8,302 bases of DNA from an uncultured Desulfovibrio sp. GTDB taxonomy: Bacteria; Desulfobacterota; Desulfovibrionia; Desulfovibrionales; Desulfovibrionaceae. A model generated the notes under the pieces. The model searched no databases. It worked only from the letters and a program-made list of their open reading frames with translations, and was not told the DNA's origin. The stretch's first letter is position 1. The number at the start of each line of letters is the position of its first letter. Below, in pieces: positions 6,567 through 8,302 of the stretch. Where the stretch lies: assembly GCA_900550745.1 (NCBI GenBank), contig URTO01000068.1:1-8302 (forward strand), read 5' to 3'. A program made the position numbers and the translations under genes.

Positions 6567-7937
6567 ATGCGCATGCTTATTACCGGCGGGCTGGCCGCAC
6601 GCGCGGACGGCGTCTTCAACACGGACATCCTGATTGAAGGCGGCCGGATTCTGGAACTCGGCGAACGGCTGCACGAGGCCCAGCAGCCTGAAGGAACGGA
6701 AATCGTGGACGTATCCGGCTGCGTGGTCATGCCCGGCGGAGTCGATGCCCATACCCACGTCAACCTGACGGTGGACGGCGTGCACGTCTCCGACGGTTTC
6801 GGGGCCGGGACGCTGGCGGCGGCATGGGGCGGCACCACGACCATCGTGGAACATCCGGGCTTCGGCCCGCAGGGATGCGATCTTCCCCATCAGCCCACCG
6901 CGTATCTGGAGCAGGCGGAAGGCCGCTGCTACACGGACTACGCCCTGCACGGCGTATTCCAGCATGTGGACGGCGCCGTCCTTGCCCGGATTCCCGAAGC
7001 CGTGGCGCAGGGATTTCCAACGCTCAAGGCATACACCACCTATGGCGGCAGGCTGGATGACGAAGGGCTGCTGCAGGTTCTCGCCGCGCTCAGGGATGCG
7101 GGCGGCCTGCTCGCCGTCCATTGCGAAAACCACGCCATCACCCGTTTTCTGGGGGACAAGCTGCGCCGCGAAGCGCCGCGCGATCCCATGAGCCATCCCC
7201 GGAGCCGCCCGGCCCGGTGCGAGGCCGAGGCAATCAACCGGATTCTGAAGCTGGCGAAAACGGCGGAAGCGCCCGTGTACATCGTGCATCTCTCCACGGC
7301 GGAAGGTCTGGCCTGCATCCGCGAGGCGCAGAAGGCCGGACAGCCGGTCATTGCCGAAACCTGCCCGCAGTACCTTCTGCTCGACGAGTCCGCCTATGCC
7401 GAACGGGACGGCCTCAAGTACATCATGGCCCCGCCCCTGCGGACGGAAGCGGATCGCGCCGCGCTCTGGGAGGGCCTCGCGGACGGCAGCATCTCGGTTG
7501 CCGCTACCGATCACTGTGCCTTCCCGCTGGCCCAGAAACGGGAACGCGGGAAGGAAAGCGTGCTGGATTGTCCCGGCGGCGTTCCCGGAGTCGAAACCCG
7601 CATCCCCCTGCTGTTCAGCGAGGGCGTGCTGCACGGGCGTCTGACGCTGCCGCGTTTCGTGGACGTGGTGTCCACGTCTCCGGCCCGGATCATGGGGCTT
7701 GCCTCCAAGGGACGCCTCGAACCCGGCGCGGATGCGGACATTGTGGTCATCGATCCCACGGATGAGCGGCTGATCAAAGCCCGGAACCTTCATCAAGAGG
7801 TGGACTGCACCCCGTATGAAGGCATGGTCGTGCGCGGCTGGCCCCGCCATGTCTGGCTGCGCGGCGAACCTATCATTTTCGGCAGGCAGCTCTCCGGGTA
7901 TGCCGGACAGGGAAGGTTCATTCCGAGGACGCTCTAG
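6567..7937 (+). CDS. hyuA: HyuA/HydA dihydropyrimidinase-like cyclic amidohydrolase
   Basis: A 456-residue binuclear metal hydrolase that opens cyclic amide or ureide rings (dihydropyrimidinase/hydantoinase family). Metal ligands are all present: H62 and H64 (GGVDAHTHVN), the lysine expected to be carboxylated at 154 (TLKAYTTYGG), H185 (AVHCEN), H241 (IVHLSTAEG) and D315 (ATDHCAF). GGTTTIVEHPGFGP, ETCPQYLLLDE and the C-terminal GQGRFIPR closely follow E. coli HyuA (YgeZ), which has about the same length. The chosen ATG gives the family N-terminus MRMLITGG. The frame is open far upstream inside ssnA, but that part is not homologous. The ribosome site is weak (ACAGG, 6 nt before the start), so translation may be coupled to ssnA, whose stop is 26 nt upstream; ATG at 6573 is an alternative start. 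Its likely substrate is a ring-intermediate of purine breakdown. Confidence 0.93.
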   Translation: MRMLITGGLAARADGVFNTDILIEGGRILELGERLHEAQQPEGTEIVDVSGCVVMPGGVDAHTHVNLTVDGVHVSDGFGAGTLAAAWGGTTTIVEHPGFGPQGCDLPHQPTAYLEQAEGRCYTDYALHGVFQHVDGAVLARIPEAVAQGFPTLKAYTTYGGRLDDEGLLQVLAALRDAGGLLAVHCENHAITRFLGDKLRREAPRDPMSHPRSRPARCEAEAINRILKLAKTAEAPVYIVHLSTAEGLACIREAQKAGQPVIAETCPQYLLLDESAYAERDGLKYIMAPPLRTEADRAALWEGLADGSISVAATDHCAFPLAQKRERGKESVLDCPGGVPGVETRIPLLFSEGVLHGRLTLPRFVDVVSTSPARIMGLASKGRLEPGADADIVVIDPTDERLIKARNLHQEVDCTPYEGMVVRGWPRHVWLRGEPIIFGRQLSGYAGQGRFIPRTL

Positions 7938-7961
7938 GCCGTACCGCCAATAAGATATAAT

Positions 7962-8022
7962 CTGTTGAAAATTATGGCTCTGTCATGGCATATGGCTGTT
8001 TTATTTCAACAGCATGCTGAAA
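7962..8022. repeat. Inverted repeat and palindrome after hyuA
   Basis: CTGTTGAAA at 7962-7970 is a perfect inverted repeat of TTTCAACAG at 8004-8012 with 33 nt between. CAGCATGCTG at 8010-8019 is a perfect 10-bp palindrome, and TTTCA 8004-8008 can also pair with TGAAA 8018-8022. A T-run follows at 8031-8035. It may form the 3' end of the operon transcript or be an operator of a neighbouring gene. It does not look like a classical intrinsic terminator. Confidence 0.35.
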
Positions 8023-8080
8023 AGAGAGACTTTTTCTCCACTTTTTCCGCTGACGGACTCCATGATGGGGGAACTTTATT

Positions 8081-8244
8081 GGTTATGCCTTTGGAATTTC
8101 AAGAAATAAAACATCAACCGTTTCCTGTGACACAGCCACAATATTTCGGACGCCCTCGATCTGTTGGGGGGAAGGCTCTTTGTAAAAGGCTGTGTTCTAG
8201 AGAATGGTTGATGCTTTTTTCCTTGAAACTCCAAAGGGATAACC
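8081..8244. repeat. Long imperfect inverted repeat (MITE- or palindromic-repeat-like)
   Basis: Arms 8081-8119 and 8206-8244 (39 nt each) are inverted copies with 34 of 39 positions matching. An inner ACACAGCC 8130-8137 pairs exactly with GGCTGTGT 8188-8195 in register, extending the arms to 57 nt around a 50-nt centre. The element codes for nothing recognisable. It could be a small non-autonomous mobile element, a dispersed palindromic repeat or a decayed insertion sequence end. The arms are seen directly; the class is inference. Confidence 0.6.
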
Positions 8245-8297
8245 GGAAAAATGCCTTAGCCGTGGCTCCCGCCAAGGGGAAAACCGGAAAAAAGGCT
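8231..8297 (+). repeat. Imperfect 26-nt direct repeat, period 41
   Basis: The segment 8231-8256 recurs at 8272-8297 with 22 of 26 positions equal, including the shared core AACCGGAAAAA. The first copy overlaps the right arm of the long inverted repeat, and the second runs to near the window edge, so more copies may follow. Confidence 0.5.
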
Positions 8298-8302
8298 CTA
8301 TT

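Larger units (their letters stand above)
7938..8302. other. AT-richer intergenic tail without a recognisable gene
   Basis: G+C falls clearly right after the hyuA stop, and third-position G/C bias disappears. TATAAT occurs at 7956-7961 without a good -35. One plus-strand frame is open from 7938 to the edge (first ATG 7974, 109 codons before the edge), but it lacks a ribosome site, shows no family resemblance and runs through inverted repeats. On the minus strand a frame is open from the edge down to a stop at 8114-8116, again unrecognised. The stretch is best read as repeat-rich intergenic DNA. Confidence 0.5.

Noticed and set aside
5248..7850. Long minus-strand open frames opposite ssnA (5248-6519) and hyuA (6498-7850)
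   Set aside because: Same codon-bias shadow effect. The plus-strand genes carry complete catalytic motifs, and the minus-strand products are low-complexity and unrecognisable.
8114..8302. Minus-strand frame entering from the right edge
   Set aside because: Open for 62 codons only, no start or family resemblance seen, and it lies within the inverted repeat.
1..8302. CRISPR arrays, tRNA or rRNA genes, and in-frame selenocysteine codons
   Set aside because: No regularly spaced repeats, no cloverleaf or rRNA-like segments, and no gene is interrupted by an internal TGA needing recoding.

Overview
The window is a compact, all-plus-strand metabolic cluster from a high-GC bacterium. Five genes fill most of it: carbamate kinase (97-1059), a YgeW-type carbamoyltransferase (1072-2268), a one-chain [2Fe-2S]/molybdenum hydroxylase of the selenium-dependent xanthine dehydrogenase type (2616-5195), an SsnA-type amidohydrolase (5269-6540) and a HyuA-type cyclic amidohydrolase (6567-7937). 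All five match families clustered in E. coli as the ygeW/ygeX/ygeY/hyuA/yqeA-xdhD-ssnA region. Related sets have been reported in gut anaerobes as an anaerobic purine (uric acid) degradation cluster. Strong G/C at third codon positions, AGGAG ribosome sites with 6-nt spacing, and GC-rich intergenic hairpins built on GGGGAGGGG-type purine arms suggest a gut-type anaerobic proteobacterium. A Desulfovibrionaceae-like organism is my best guess, but no marker gene confirms it.

Layout. Positions 1-96 are a leader with four G-tracts that overlap a 24-bp hairpin, followed by a pyrimidine tract and the arcC ribosome site. arcC and ygeW are 12 nt apart and clearly one unit. A GC-rich hairpin lies just after ygeW, and a 347-nt gap follows with inverted repeats, a weak promoter candidate and a second G-tract/hairpin leader ahead of the hydroxylase gene. 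The hydroxylase, ssnA and hyuA follow with gaps of 73 and 26 nt, so they look like a second unit. After hyuA the base composition becomes visibly more AT-rich. The last 365 nt hold no recognisable gene but contain a long imperfect inverted repeat, short direct repeats and palindromes, suggesting an intergenic repeat or mobile-element remnant.

How the genes may work together (inference from families): the Mo hydroxylase oxidises or reduces a purine ring position, SsnA and HyuA hydrolyse C-N bonds of the heterocycle, YgeW moves a carbamoyl group from a ureido-type intermediate onto phosphate, and carbamate kinase uses the carbamoyl phosphate to make ATP with CO2 and NH3. The system would therefore be a purine-fermenting, ATP-yielding pathway. 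Usual partners (YgeX diaminopropionate ammonia-lyase, YgeY peptidase, YgfK, the FAD subunit, selenium maturation proteins YqeB/YqeC/MocA and transporters) are absent here and would be expected outside the window.
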